A DNA stretch of 64,000 nucleotides. Origin: Datura wrightii (taxonomy: Eukaryota; Streptophyta; Magnoliopsida; Solanales; Solanaceae). Below are positions 44,481 through 57,249 of this stretch, piece after piece (position 1 is the first letter of the stretch; each line of letters starts with the position of its first letter). The stretch spans positions 79,696,001 through 79,760,000 of the forward strand of contig JASDFA010000001.1 in assembly GCA_035772735.1 (NCBI GenBank), in the 5' to 3' direction. Made by a program: the position numbers and the translations under genes. The notes below the pieces were generated by a model. It did no database searches. It saw only the letters and a list, made by a program, of their open reading frames with translations, and was not told the DNA's origin.

Positions 44481-45940
44481 GCAATGCCATCATTCTTTGG
44501 GTTCTAGACGATGTTGCTAGATAGTGTACCCTTTTGTCTAGGGTTCAGTGATGCCAACAGTTGCTCAAGCTGCTACTCAATCTGCTTGATGGCAGTTGCA
44601 TGAGACTCCACTCTCTGACCCATGCTTGATATGTCACCATGGATCTTCTTTAATTGCTCATCAGTGGACCTCACCTTCTTTAGCATCTCAGCCATCATGC
44701 TCTCCAATTTCGATTGCCCAGCCTCCCCCTCTCGTGCATTAGGAGGCACATAAACTCCAGCCCATTCATTGCGGTAGCCATTGTTTCTTCTCCAGTCACC
44801 ATCGCGCTAGCGACCCCAACTTCTATCTCTATACTCATTTTAGTTGTAGTTGTCTCTGTATTGGTTCCGACCTTGGTTTTCAGAACCTTGGCGCTAATTG
44901 TTTTGTCCAGATGCTTGGGCGTTGGCTCGGAAACCAGTCACTTGGCTATCTAGGAAATTTGCCTCGTCCTCAGAATCTAAGTTATCAGCTCCCGGCTCCA
45001 TTCCTTGGGTTCCCACTGCATTTACCTTTTTGGCTCCTGCTCCCATGATATGCTTTGTAAGAAAATCCAATGATGTGGGCATATGATCCAACTCCTCATC
45101 GCGTTATTCTTCCTTCCTACATTGGTCTACATCAGACCAACAACATATGTATCGACCGCTACATCAGCCTCCCTCGTATGCCATGCCCTGTTCGTCTTGG
45201 TCACCCTGTCAAGGATAGTAGCAACTTTGTCCCATGTGTGACTCATTAATGCTCCTCCTGCCTCCTCCTCCTGTAAAAAAATTCCAACAAACTGTCATCT
45301 GGGATCTTATGGTTCGGGCACTTTGTCAACTTCTTTTTGAACTATTACCATGTTTCATGAACTGCCTCTACCTTGATTTGTCAGAAGTTGTAGATCTCAT
45401 CTTTTAGCTGCAACATTCTGGAGGGAGGAAATTATCTCTCCAAGAAGGCATATTTGAGTTCCCTCCAGTTGGTTATGGAGTCGTTGGGCAATTCTGATAA
45501 CCATAAGGTGGCTTCACCTAATAGAGAGAAGGGGAAAAGTCCAAGCCTAATGGAATCTTGGCTAACTCCGGGCAACCTATACGCATTGCATATTCCTACG
45601 AAGTTCATCAAGTGCAGGTTGGCGTCATCAGCTGCCTACCCACTAAACACCCTTTTCATGTTTATCAATTGGATCATGGTGCTCGTGATATCAAATTTGG
45701 CCCCATCGGGCAATGGTGGTGGCACAATTGCTCCAGTAGACCCAACTTCATCAATATTTGGTCCTCATCATCGAAGAACTGAGGGGCAAGTATATAACCT
45801 ATATTGCCCCTCCCGTGTCGACCAGCATTCACTACTTCATCTCTAACGTCTTCCGCCTCCTGAAGTGCAGCTTGTCGAGCTAGCTCGGTTTTCCTAGCTT
45901 CTTTAGCAATGCGGGCATCTCTTTTATCCTGGTTTTCCAT
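44481..45940 (-). pseudogene. E7 gag, Athila-type, decayed
   Basis: Starts at ATG 45940 (MENQDKRDARIAKEARK), the same start as E9 at 62872. Blocks: 45940-45674 (HGRGNIGYILAPQFFDDEDQ); 45660-45290, the capsid-like core in broken frames; 45091-44894 (LDFLTKHIMGAGAKKVNAVG, DSQVTGFRANAQASGQNN); and an Asn/Arg/Gly-rich tail to about 44760. A heptad-like segment (VESHATAIKQIEXQLEQLLA, X a stop) lies at about 44620-44560. It has no clear CCHC knuckle. It encodes the particle protein of the element; many frameshifts. Confidence 0.87.
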
Positions 45941-46116
45941 CCTGTGTAATGTTCATTCAATTTCTGGATTCAATGGAATAAGGGGATCTCCACTTCTCCA
46001 AGTGCTTGGCATTCACTAGAAAACTACCTATGGGTATCAAAAACAAAAAGAAAACGTAATTAAGGAAATAACTACCAAAAGTCAAATATGAGAAAATAAT
46101 CTAGTCTTAACCGTAT

Positions 46117-46134
46117 TCCCCAGCAACGGCGCCA
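46117..46134 (-). promoter_or_regulatory. E7 primer binding site, tRNA-Asp type
   Basis: The minus strand reads TGGCGCCGTTGCTGGGGA, one mismatch from the E8 site, five bases from the LTR end. Confidence 0.92.
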
Positions 46135-46139
46135 CTTTT

Positions 46140-47733
46140 TGATAAAGCACAAACCATACCTCCTACCGAAGCATGAAGCGGACATTGTCAATAAAGAACC
46201 CAACTAGAGGTTGGGGTCGAACCCACAGGGAATATGGAAGAGCTAGACTACTACCGGTAAGTGAACTTTGTTAGCTAGTTATCCAAAGTGGGGGGTTTAA
46301 AGAGAATAATAACTAAAAGGCAATGATTAGAATTGTGTTGAAAAATCGAGAATTAAAAATAACTAGGGTTTGTGTTCCCCATGGGTTCATAACTTCTTTG
46401 GGTATACATAAGTGATTAATTCCAATGCTTTACTTGTGGGACGGATAACTAGGTTTCATCCAAACGACTGGTTTGTCCCTATTGGATGACTATACTCAAT
46501 CACCAGGTCAGGTCTCATAAGCAATTGCAAACTAAGCGTTATCAATTTGTCCCAAATATAACTATCCTGTGACCACAACTCAAGTTAATACAATGATCAT
46601 CAAGACCAAGGCTTTGTTGTATTTCTCTTTTCCTAATCTCTACCTCTCTAGGATCAAGCAAGTAAAGAATTTGGGCAAGTCCTAATGTTGTACACCATTA
46701 GGAAACATTAAAGTATGAAGAGAATAATACAATATAAGTGTTTTGCATTGATTTTGAATCACTTTTATACAACCCTAGCTCGTTAATCGACCATGGTTCC
46801 CACAATAATAGCTATGGAGGTTTTAGCCTCTCATTGTTGCAAGGTTGTAATTTCCTTTCATGATTAAATACATAAATCAATACTTACAATCGTAGATGAG
46901 AAAAAAACTTCATTGATTAAATCTGGAAATTATCAAGAACAATTCACAAGATCAAGAATAAAATCAAGAAAAGGTTGATCACAAGTTAATCAACTCAATT
47001 CTATGTTCTCTCGTAATTGTCTAGCAAAAACCAACTATGTCTAACGCAATCTGATCTTTTCCTTTTTTGAAAATAAAACATACAAAATATTTATACAGAC
47101 ATAAAAATCCTTTTCCTAAGCTAACAGGGTAAACTTCCATATCTACTATCGCTCGAGCCAAGACCAAACCTACGACCCCTAACAGGCTTGTACAGGTCAT
47201 CCCTGCTACACGTAGGACTTTAGTTTGCTGAAATCTGGGTAAGTGTTGGGTATTGGTACGACTCGTACCAACTTCCTATGAGTTGTACAGAGCTTCTGTG
47301 GTTTGAATCTGAAGACTCTAAATTTTTCTGAATTTTGTCATGAATGTGTTGATATGACTCGTACTATAGTCATCCGTACCCAGAGTCAGCCTTTGTGCAA
47401 TTTCTATGAACATTTCCATGACTTGAAGTTACGGCTCGTACCATGATCATACAGCTGGTACTGTGAATCATGATTTGCATCTTTCTCAGCTCATCCTTTT
47501 GAATATTGTCACGATTCTTAGTATGATTTGTACCATCAATGTACAACTCGTACTGAGACTGTCATTTTGGCTAAGTTTCTTCTCTTTTAAGCTTCATTTT
47601 CACAATCATGCTCCAACACCTAAGTTTACCTAAAAACATAAGAGAAATATCTCATATCCATATAAACATACCTAAGTCCATGCTATTTTCTTTAGTTTGA
47701 GCGTCGAAAGTGTTGTAAATTCACAGCACATCA
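46140..47733 (-). repeat. E7 5' LTR (1594 bp)
   Basis: On the minus strand from TGATGTGCTGTGAA (47733) to GCTTTATCA (46140). The palindrome array is at 47560-47150 with a perfect TGGTACGA-C-TCGTACCA (47270-47254). The TATA box TATAAATAT is at 47095-47087. The transcribed remainder has no gene. Confidence 0.93.
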
Positions 47734-47738
47734 TCTTT

Positions 47739-49684
47739 GGCGACGAATCGTTAGGTCCCCCATTGGGACCACCTGACAGTTATTTTCTGTGAGTTTAGTA
47801 AGGGCTTTTCTATAATTCCTATGATCCTAAGACCTAAACTACGACGCTTTGAGTTATGAACAGTGACTTTTAAAGGGGTTAAGTTCATTTTAGGCCTTAT
47901 TCATTCCTTCATGCAAGGTAGAAGACTTGAAAGGGTGATCTAGCCTAGCACTCATCAATTTCTTTTCAATTTCCTATTGGGCATTCAAAGGAGCGTAAGA
48001 ATCAGCTACCAGCAGGTATGTAGGGTTATGTATGAGTGATTTCCTTCACACCCATGCCCAATCCCTCTCTAAAGTATGAAATTCTATGTCTATGGGGTTT
48101 TAACCCAATTTCATGAATCTCCTATTTCTATATATGGGTATGATTTGATTATTATTCTACTATTGAATTATGAAGCATGGGAAAATTTTATAATGTTTTC
48201 AATTTAAAATCATGATTTTAGTTTTATGAATTAAAAGAGCATATATGAGATGTTCATAAAGATGAGATTTGTGATGAGTATATGATGATCATGAGATATT
48301 ATGACGAAAAGCATGATTTGAAGCTACCCACGTTTACAATTATGTTCTCGATGAGAATTGAGTATTTTTAATTAATATAAAGCTTCTGGAAATACCCACA
48401 TGTTAAGTATGAATGATGGTTTTTCCAAATTATGCTTACCACATTGTTTTGGAGCAAAGGCTCCCAATTATATTTTCAGCTTATGGTATGTTTTGAGTTA
48501 AAGTTTTCCTATGTATAGCTTACCGCATGGTTTTGGAGCAAAGGCTCCCAATTATGTTTTCAGCTTGTGGTATGTTTTGAGCTAAAGCTTCTCATATCCC
48601 TGATTTCGTATATGAGATGTATTTGATTATTGAGCTTCGTTATAAAACGATGTAGAGCACATGTATGTTTTGTGATTAATGTCTAGCATCGATTAGGCTA
48701 AGAGTTGATCACCTTATGCCTCATAACTACGCATCAATGTAGGTTTACATTATTATGTATTACTTCAGGACCTCCTTTGTGAGCTTCCCCTACCCGAATG
48801 GGCCTTCAGCTTGATATCGATATCATGGTATCATCCCTAGCACTAGCAAGGCTTTAGATGGCTCTACCCACTCGAATGTGATAGTTGGGACCATGTAAGC
48901 TCTATCATGGTATGTTGGTTAAAAAACGAGTCTCCCATTGTTCCTCATGATTTTAGATATGCATATTCATTACTCATAAGATTTATATATATATATATAT
49001 ATATATATATGCATGTTCTAAAGCAGGTTTGACTCAATGTTCGACTTTACTTATAAATGTCAGAATTCACATTTGAGTCAATCGATTTAGTTATGATGTT
49101 ATGAAGTTATGTTATGTTATGTTATGATGATATCATGATTTCAGAAAGAATGCATGCAAGCCCTACTCTCGGATTCTTATTGTTTATGTTATATTATGCT
49201 TTTCTTTAAATGATTTTGTTTACTTTAGTAGTTTTACTTACCCTGCATACTCGGTACATTCCACATACTGAACGTATACTTTATGTTGTATGATTTCATG
49301 ATACAAGACCCAGCTCTCAAGTTAAGTCCCGCTCATAGTCAGCTTATCAGAGTTAGCGTTTGCATTGTTGGTGAGTCCTCATCTCTCGAGGACTAGACTA
49401 TTCAGATTTCTTAAGTGTATTTTAGTTTCAGTTTTGTTGAGTAAGTTGGAGTCTTGTTCCATCAACTCGTCAAATTTCGAGGCTTTTCAGACATATAGTA
49501 TGTATTCCACTTCGGATTTCATATTCTGGTGTTGTGTTCAAGTTAGACTTCCGCTATGACAATTTTATTGATTATTCAGGTTCTTGATTGAGATTAGATG
49601 TACGCTTATGCCATGGGTCGATTTGGGGTTTCTTGGCGCTCCTTATCCCGTGTTACAATTTGGGCCTCCGTTCGGGTTGTGATA
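47739..49684 (+). repeat. E6 5' LTR, second part
   Basis: It resumes after the TCTTT target copy with GGCGACGAATCGTTAGGTC, exactly where the 3' LTR copy continues at about 55275. It ends GTTGTGATA next to the primer site. Confidence 0.93.
48984..49010. repeat. (TA)n microsatellite in the E6 5' LTR
   Basis: A pure TA run of 27 bases. The matching place in the 3' LTR (about 56540-56565) is short and interrupted, so the run grew after insertion. A (TTATG)4 run lies nearby at about 49107-49126 and also in the 3' LTR. Confidence 0.9.
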
Positions 49685-49688
49685 AACT

Positions 49689-49701
49689 TGGTATCAGAGC
49701 C
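49689..49701 (+). promoter_or_regulatory. E6 primer binding site, initiator tRNA-Met
   Basis: TGGTATCAGAGCC, an unmutated match, four bases (AACT) after the LTR. Confidence 0.95.
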
Positions 49702-49893
49702 ATAGGTTTGAAGTGTCCTAGGGTGTCTGAAAGCTGTGTTAAGTAGAGTCTTTTTCATGTGTGTGAAGCGTCTCACACTTATGAAGACGAGGCTACGATA
49801 CTTTTAGGAAATGTTCCCTTCTTTCATGATCTATGTCGTGCGATGAAAAGTCTTGCAATCCTGCTAATTCGTGCTATTCGTGATTGCAGAATC

Positions 49894-51098
49894 ATGGCAC
49901 CCAGAAGAATGAATGGTAGTAGAAATGGAAAAGGTGAAGGCCATGAGGATGGAAATAGGAACAGGCACCAGCAGGCCCCACCAGTTCAGGAGCACCAGGC
50001 ACTGGAGCCAGTTGCCCATGATGAATTCCAGGCCGCTATTCAGATGCTTGCCCAGACCTTGACCGCTCAGATCAATCAGCAGGCCATTGCGCACATTATG
50101 CAAAATGGCAATGCAGTGGCGGCTCAAGTCAGAGACTTCTTGAGGATGACCCCGCCGGAGTTCCTCGGGTCCAAGGTAGATGAGGACCTGCATTAGTTCA
50201 TAGATGAGATAGTGAAGATCACCCAAGTCATGGGGGTGAATGGAGTTGAGTGTGCAGAGTTGGCTTTTTACCAGTTGAAAGGAGTTGCGCATATTTGGTT
50301 TCGCCAATAGAAGGATAGCAGGGTTGCTGGAGCAAGTCCTTTCACTTGGGAAAAGTTTTACGTTGCATTCTTGGATCGTTTCTTCCCCCATGAGATGAGG
50401 GAGTTGAAGCCAGCTGAGTTCATGAATTTGAAGCAAGGGAGAATGACGATGTAGGAGTATGCTCTTGAGTTCACTCACTTATCGAAATATACCCTAGAGT
50501 TAGTAGCTGATTAGAGGGCGCGGGTGAGCAGATTCATGCATGGAGTAGCGGGCTATTTGGACAAGGACTGTAGGACCTCTATGCTCCACCGGTACATGGA
50601 TTTCCTACGTATTGTGTTGTATGCCAAGCAGATGGAGGCGGCACATCTAAGAGAGAAGGAGGCCAAGAGGGCCAGGACTGATGACCACAGATTCTCCTAG
50701 CTGAGGTTAGGTGGTGGGCAGCGACAGCAGGCTCACCAGAGATTATTAGCTCCAGCATCTACGGTATTGAGTGTGCCATCCAATCCTATACATGATCAGA
50801 GAGAGGAGCATCAAGCTCGAGGGGTCAGAGTAGCAGACCCGTAGACTAGTATATTCTAGCATCCCAGCTTGTCACAGGTTTGGTCGGCCCACACAGACCA
50901 GTGCTTGGCAGGTTCAGGTACTTGTTTCGGGTGCGGGAAGCCCGAACACATGCTTAGAGATTGCCCAACGGTGAGGCAGGATCAGGTTGGGGCTAAGGCC
51001 CAGCTTCTAGTTCAGCAGCCTCTCCCGCCCGCTCGTCCCATCAAGGAGCATCGACTAGCACAACTGGCGGTCAGCGCCAGAACAGATTCTATGCTTTA
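49894..51098 (+). pseudogene. E6 gag, nearly full length
   Basis: Start ATG 49894 (MAPRRMNGSRNGKGEG), chosen because E2, E3 and E5 begin alike. Core: RDFLRMTPPEFLGSKVDEDL, a TAG, then CAELAFYQLKGVAHIWFR, FYVAFLDRFFPHEMRELKP and SRFMHGVAGYLDKD. Basic/Gln-rich region to about 50800. One intact zinc knuckle at about 50915-50960 (CFGCGKPEHMLRDC). About five stops and one frameshift interrupt some 400 codons. The length and order are those of Tekay gag, and it shows what was deleted from the E5 copy. Confidence 0.92.
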
Positions 51099-52500
51099 GC
51101 ATCTCGCCAGGAGTGTGAAATCTCCCTGTATGTGGTCACTGTTATGTTATGAGTTTTCCACATTAATGTTTTTTCTTTGTTAGATCCGGGGGCTACCTTT
51201 TCTTTTATGACACCTTATGTGGCCAGTAGCTTCGGAGTCAATCCTGAAGTCTTGATAGAACCCTTCTCAGTTTCTACTCCAGTAGGTGACTCAGTTTTAG
51301 CTAGACGGGTGCATACAGGTTTCCCAGTCTCAGTCCTTCAGAAGGTCACCTCAACAGATTTGATAGAGTTAGCCATGACTAATTTTGATGTTATCTCGTC
51401 ATGGATTGGTTATTTGCATGCTATGCTTTAGTTACTTGTAGAACCCAGGCAGTAGAGTTCAGATTTCCGGGTGACCCAGTCTTAGAGTGGAAGGGTAGTT
51501 CAGTTGTGCCTGTAGGTCGTTTCATTTCCTACCTTAAGGCTAGAGCGATGATTTCAAAGGGTTGTGTGTACCACCTAGTTATGGTTAAGGATGTTGAGTC
51601 TGAGACCCTATCTATCCAGTTAGTTTCAGTAGTACGTGAGTATCTAGAGGTCTTTCCTGATGATTTGCCAGGTGTTCCTCCTGAGCGGGAGATCGATTTT
51701 GGTATTGACCTTCTTCCCGACACGCAGCCTATATTTAGTCCTCCTTACAGAATGGCTCCAGCCGAACTAAAAGAGTTAAAAGAGCATTTGAAGGACGTGT
51801 TAGATAAAGGTTTCAGACGGAGCAAGTCCCCATGGGGTCCAGTTCTCTTTGTCCGAAAGAAAGATGGTTCTCTTTGAATGTGTGTTGATTATCGGTAATT
51901 GAACAAAGTCACCATCAAGAACGGGTATCCTCTACCCAGAATTTATGATTTATTTGACCTTCTTCAGGGTGCCAAGTGTTCCTCAAAGATAGATCTCAAG
52001 TCCGAGTATCATTAGCTCAAAGTTCGGGCGTGTGATATCCCGAAGACAGCCTTCAGGACACGGTATGGTCATTATGAGTTTGTAGTTATGTCTTTTGGAC
52101 TAAAGAATTCTCCTGTAGCTTTTATGCATTTGATGAATAGGGTGTTTAAGCCATATTTAGATATGTTCGTGATTGTGTTCATCGATGACATCTTGATATA
52201 CTCTCGGAGCTAGGAGGAACATGCCGGTCATTTGGGAATAGTGCTTCAGACTCTTAATGATCCCAATTGTTTGCCAAGTTCAGCAAGTGCGAGTTCTGGT
52301 TGAACTCCGTAGCATTTTTGGGCCATTTGGTATCAAGTGAGGGCATCAAGGTGAATTCTCAAAAAATAGAGGCGGTGAAGAATTGGCCTAAACTGGTGAT
52401 TCCTTCAGATATTCAGAGTTTCTTGGGTCTAGCCAACTATTATCAATGATTTGTTAAGGGTATCTCATCTATTGCAACACCTTTGACCTAATTGACCTAG
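51099..52500 (+). pseudogene. E6 protease and reverse transcriptase
   Basis: The protease is at 51177-51420 with LDPGATFSFMTPYVASSFG and EPFSVSTPVGDSVLARRVH. A one-base shift at about 51400 leads into MDWLFACYALV. The linker has FPDDLPGVPPEREIDFGIDL. RT: 51740-51870 (APAELKELKEHLKDVLDKGF, where one residue of FIRRSK is lost), KKDGSL then a stop. The palm is at about 52175-52210 (VFIDDILIYSRS). The connection is at 52267-52449 (SKCEFWLNSVAFLGHLVSS, SFLGLANYYQ). Catalytic residues are kept, but at least six stops are present. Confidence 0.92.
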
Positions 52501-52983
52501 AATAAGGTGAAATTCCGATGGTCGGAGGCTTGTGGGAAGAGCTTCCAAGAGTTGGAGACTCGACTGACTTCAGCACCAGTGTTAACTCTACCAGAGGGAA
52601 CTGATGGTTTCATGGTGTATTTTGATGCTTCAAGAATTGGACTCGAGTGTGTATTGATGCAGCGTGGGAAAGTGATAGCATATACCGCTAGACAATTGAA
52701 ATTCCATGAGAAGAATTACCCAACCCATGATCTTGAATTGGCCGCGGTGGTGTTCGCATTGAAGATATGGCGACATTATTTGTATGGGGTCCACGTGGAT
52801 GTGTTTATGGACCATAAGAACTTACAGTATGTGTTCACACAGAAAGATCTCAATCTTCGACAAAGGAGGTGGTTGGAGCTACTCAAGGACTATAACATGA
52901 GTGTGTTTTACCATCCGGGTAAGGCCAATGTGGTGGAAGACGCACTTAGTAGATTCTCCACGGAGAGTGTCTCATGTGGATGA
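52501..52983 (+). pseudogene. E6 RNase H
   Basis: The block is open for 158 codons from 52507 (FRWSEACGKSFQELETRL, DGFMVYFDASRIGLECVLMQ, NYPTHDLELAAVVFALKIW, HVDVFMDHKNLQYVFTQKD, then KANVVEDALSR). The catalytic Asp of FDAS, the Glu of LEL and the Asp of MDHK are present. It ends where a frameshift begins the integrase region. Confidence 0.92.
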
Positions 52984-54530
52984 GGGGAAGAAGGAGCTGG
53001 TGAAATATATACATCGACTTGCGAGGTTAGGAGTTAGGTTGGTTGACTCGACTGATGGCGGTGTTGTTGTGCAGAGCAGAGCAGAATTGTCCTTGGTGAA
53101 TAATGTGAAAGATAGACAAGATGAGGAATCGATTTTGCTAAAGTTAAAGGAAGTCGTTCAAAGTCAGAAGGTGGAGGTCTTCTCCCAAGGGGGAGATGGT
53201 GTGCTTCGGTACCAAGGTCTCTTATGTGTTATGGATGTCGATGATTTGACGAGTCGGATGTTGCACGAGGCTCATAGATCCAAGTGTTCTATCCATCTGG
53301 CTGCCACCAAGATGTATCATGACTTACGGGAAATCTATTAGTAGAGTGGCATGAAGTAGGATATTGCAGAATTCATTGCCAAGTGCCCGAACTTTCAGCA
53401 AGTAAAGGTCGAGCATCAAAGTTCGGGAGGCATACTTCAGGATATCAGCATTCCCACTAGTAAGTGGGAAGAGATTAACATGGATTTCATAACAGGATTA
53501 CCTTGTACTCACCGACAATATGACTCCATTTGGGTGGTAGTAGACTGGTTGACCAAGGCTACTCATTTTCTACCGGTTAAAACCACAGACTTAGTCAAGG
53601 ATTATGCCAAAAGATATATTCGGGAGTTAGTCTGACTACATGGTGTGCCTTATCAATCATTTCAGATCGAGGTACTTAAATTACCTCTCAGTTTTGGAGG
53701 TCAGTTCAAAAAGGACTTGGTACACTGGTTAAACTTAGCACAACATTTCACCCGCAAATGAATGGTCAAGCGGAGCGGACAATCCAAACCCTCGAGGACA
53801 TGTTGAGGGAATGCGTGATTGACTTCAAAGGTGGTTGGGATGATCACCTGCCCCTTATCGAGTTTGCCTACAATAATGCTATCACTCTAGTATTCAGATG
53901 GCGCCATTCGAGGCTCTCTACGTGTGGAGATGTAGATCGCCCATCGGATGGTTTGAGGTTGGTGAAGTGAAAATGATAGGGCCAGATTCGATTCATGAAG
54001 CAATGGAGAAGGTTCAGTTGATAATAGACAGGCTGAAAACTGCCCAGAGTCGCCAAAAGTCTTATGCGGAAGTGAGAAGAAGAGAATTAGAATTTGAACT
54101 CGATGCTTGGGTATTTCTGAGGGTGTCTCCCATGAAGGGAGTGATGCAGTTTGGAATGAAAGGGAAACTTAGTCCCCACTATGTTGGTCCCTACTCTGTT
54201 GTGGGAAGAGTTGGCAAGGTGGCGTATGAATTGGAGTTGCCCTCGGAGTCATTTTCCGTACATCCTTTATTTCACGTATCGCTCTTAAAAAAGTATTTGG
54301 GTGATCCATCTCTAGTTGTCCGGTGGACAATGTTGGTGTGAGAGACATCCTTAGCTATGAGGAGGTTCGGGTGGAAATATTGGATCGTTAAGTTCGAAGG
54401 TTAAGGAACAAGGAAGTAGCTTCGGTTAAAGTTTATGGAGGACTCAGCATGTTGAAGGAGCTACGAGGGAAGCCGAAGCGGATATGATGGTTAGATACCT
54501 GCATTTATTCTCTACTGGCTCAGTTTCAGC
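52984..54530 (+). pseudogene. E6 integrase with degraded chromodomain
   Basis: The linker at 52984-53260 is open (RAELSLVNNVKDRQDEESIL). The zinc-binding module is at 53260-53410 (LHEAHRSKCSIHLAATKMYH, CPNFQQVK, where one Cys became Phe). Core: IWVVVDWLTKATHF, a damaged second Asp motif near 53660, then NGQAERTIQTLEDMLREC. The segment 53898-54341 is open (ELDAWVFLRVSPMKGVMQF, YVGPYSVVGRVGKVAYEL, HPLFHVSLLKKYLGD). A frameshift after DPSLVV scrambles the chromodomain-like tail (54340-54530). Confidence 0.9.
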
Positions 54531-54779
54531 TTGAGGTATCAGTTTTGCACTCAGACTCTATTTAGTTTCATGTTAGTTTCATGTGCACAAGTTTCTTTTA
54601 TGTATATGGATGTGTGTATGATTAATGAAATCAGTTCATTTATGTGATTCGAGTCGGAGGTAGTCATTCTGTCAGTTTTTGATTTAAATGATCAGTATTT
54701 GAATATGATAATTGCATTTTCTCTGCTTTTCTGTGTATTTTCAAACATTCAAGGACGAATGTTCCCAAGGGGGAGATAT
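54531..54779 (+). promoter_or_regulatory. E6 3' untranslated region, hairpin and polypurine tract
   Basis: A 7-bp stem (AACATTC 54744-54750, GAATGTT 54757-54763) has the loop AAGGAC. The polypurine tract AAGGGGGAGATA (54768-54779) abuts the LTR. Confidence 0.87.
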
Positions 54780-57244
54780 TGTTATATCCTGGAAGCCCAC
54801 AGATCAGGCCTAGGAGTTGAAACAGAGAAAAGCTTAAAAACTGGCAACAGGCACAGAATGAGTCGTGGGAGGACTTGTTAGTGCAACCCACGAGTCATGA
54901 TATGACTCAAGGGGAGACTAGTGAGGAGTTTGGGGAGTTTGAGAAAAAGGACCATTCAGGCGTGACAACAACTTGTGGTCAGACCCTATGAGTCGTTAGG
55001 TTAGTCGTGGGATGGGTTAGGAAAGAAATGAGTAGAAGGGAGGTAGTGCACTCGACAGGAGGATCCTACGAGTCATGGTCAGTCTCCACAATTCATAGGG
55101 TGAGTCGTGGTCAAGCAGGGTATGTTTTTGTTGAAGCCCAGGCAGTATACTTCACAGATCATGACAACAAGTCGTGGTCACCATATCACAAGTCGTTAAG
55201 TCTCCCGTTATGAGCCCAGGGAATTGTTGAACAGTGTACTTCACGACCGACTCAACGAGTCGTGGTCCTTGGTGATAAATCGCTAGGCCCCCCATTGGGA
55301 CCACCTGGCAGTTATTTTTTGCGAGTTTAGTAAGGGCTTTTCCGTAATTCCTAAGATTCTAAGAGCTAAACTACAATGTTTTGAGTTACTAACAATGACT
55401 TTTAAGGGGGTTAAGTTCATTTTTGGCCTTATTCATTCCAGCATGCAAGGTAGAAGACTTGAGAGGGTGATCTAGCCAAGCACTCATCAATTTCTTTTCA
55501 ATTTCCTATTGGGCATTCAAATGAGGGTAAGAAACAGCTACCATAAGGTATATAGGGTTATGAATGGGTGATTCCCTTCACACCCATGCCCAATCCCTCT
55601 CTAAAGTATGAAATTGTAGGTCAATCTATAGGGTTTTAACCCAATTGCATGAATGTCCTATTTCTATACATGGGTATAATTTGATTATGATTCTACTTGA
55701 ATTATGAAGAATGGGCAAATTTTATAATATTTTCAATTTAAAATCATGATTTTAGTTTTATGAATTAAAAGCCCATGGATGAGATGTTCATGAAAGATGA
55801 GATTTGTGATGAGCATATGATGATGATGAGATTATGATGAAAAGCATGATTTGAAGCTACTCATGTTTAACAATTATGTTTTTGATGAGAATTGAGTATT
55901 TCTAGGTATGATAAAGCTTTGGACAATGCCCACATCTTAAGTATGAATGATGATTTTCCCGAATTAAGGTTACCACATTGTTTTGGAGCAAAGACTCCCA
56001 ATTATATTTTCATCTTGTGGTATGTTTTGAGTTAAAGTTTTCCTATGTATAGCTTACCGCATGGTTTTGGAGTGAAGACTTCCAATTATGTTTTCAGCTT
56101 GTGGTATGTTTTGAGGTAAAACTTCTCATATGCATGATTTCGTATTTGAGATGTATTTGATTATTGAGCTTCGTCAATAGAAGATGTTGAGCTTCGTTAT
56201 AAAATGATGTAGAGCACATGCATGTTTTGGGAGTAATGACTAGCACCGTGTAGGCTAAGGGTCGATCACCCTATGCCGCAGAACTACGCGCCAACGTAGG
56301 TTTACACTATTATGTATTACTTTGGGACCTTTCTTGTGAGTTTCCCCTGACTGAATTAGCCTTCATCTTGATATCGATATCATGGTATCATCCCTAGCCC
56401 TAGCAAGGCCTTGGATGGCTCTACCCACTTGAGTGTGATAGTCGGGACCATGTAAGCTCTATCATGGTATGTCGGTTAAAAGATGAGTCTCCTATTGTTC
56501 CTCATGATTTCAGAGATGCATATTCATTACTCTTGAGATTTATATATTCATATATATGTATATGTCTGCATGTTCTAAAGCACGTTTGACTCAATGCTCG
56601 GCTTTACTTATAAATATCATAATTCAGCTTTAAGTTAATCAATTCAGTTATGATATTATGAAGTTATGTTATGTTATGTTATGATGAGATCATGATTTCA
56701 GAAAGAATGCATGCAAGCCCTACTCTCGGATTCTTAATATTTATGTCATATTATGCATTGTCTTTAAATGATTTTATTTACTTTAGCGGTTTTATTTATC
56801 CTACATACTCGGTACACTCCATATACTGACCGCATACTCTATACTGTATCGTTTCAAGATACAGGACCTGACTCTCATGTTCAGCCCTTCTCGTAGTCAG
56901 CTTATCTGAGTTAGCGTTTGCATTGTTGGTGAGTCCTAATCTCTCGAGGACTAGACTATTCATATTTCTTACGTGTATTTCAGTTTCAGTTTTGTTGAGT
57001 TAGTTGAGGTCTTTGTCCCATCAACTCATAACGTTTAGAGTGTTTTCAGACATATATATATGTATTTAGCTTTGCATTTTGTATTCTGATGTTGTGTTCA
57101 AGTTAGACTTCCTTTATGAGTATTTTATTGATTATTCAGTTTCTTGATTGAAATTAGATGTATGCTTATGCCATGGGTCGACTTGGGGTCTCTCTGGGCT
57201 CCTTGTCTTATGTTATGATCCGGGCCTCTGTTTGGGTCATGACA
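54780..57244 (+). repeat. E6 3' LTR (2465 bp)
   Basis: Uninterrupted copy from TGTTATATCCTGG to GGGTCATGACA, then AAAGC. The palindrome array with GAGTCGTGG variants runs from about 54855 to 55265. It is the reference that shows where E7 split the 5' LTR. Confidence 0.95.
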
Positions 57245-57249
57245 AAAGC

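Larger units (their letters stand above)
31275..47733 (-). mobile_element. E7: Athila-type element with gag, protease and ORF3 but no RT or integrase
   Basis: Minus-strand order: 5' LTR 46140-47733, Asp primer site, gag, protease ending at 43581, duplicated double hairpin, promoter-like region, ORF3 42237-40098, non-coding 3' region, and a 3' LTR in two parts (38544-38025 and 32390-31275) split by E8. Target copies are TCCTT (31270-31274) and TCTTT (47734-47738). The about 3 kb of RT, RNase H and integrase expected after protease is absent and there is no trace of it. The element is about 10.8 kb without E8. Confidence 0.93.
30787..57244 (+). mobile_element. E6: Tekay/Del-type retrotransposon, split by E7
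   Basis: The 5' LTR is in two parts (30787-31274 and 47739-49684), followed by primer site, gag, protease, RT, RNase H, integrase with chromodomain, PPT and 3' LTR 54780-57244. An exact AAAGC duplication (30782-30786 and 57245-57249) flanks it. Without E7 it is about 10.0 kb. Its gag is the most complete Tekay gag in the window. Stops and frameshifts still break all genes. Confidence 0.95.

Noticed and set aside
49864..50478. A 204-codon open frame on the minus strand, the second longest in the window
   Set aside because: It is antisense to the E6 gag, which shows recognisable gag motifs on the plus strand. The minus frame has no known motif and no context.
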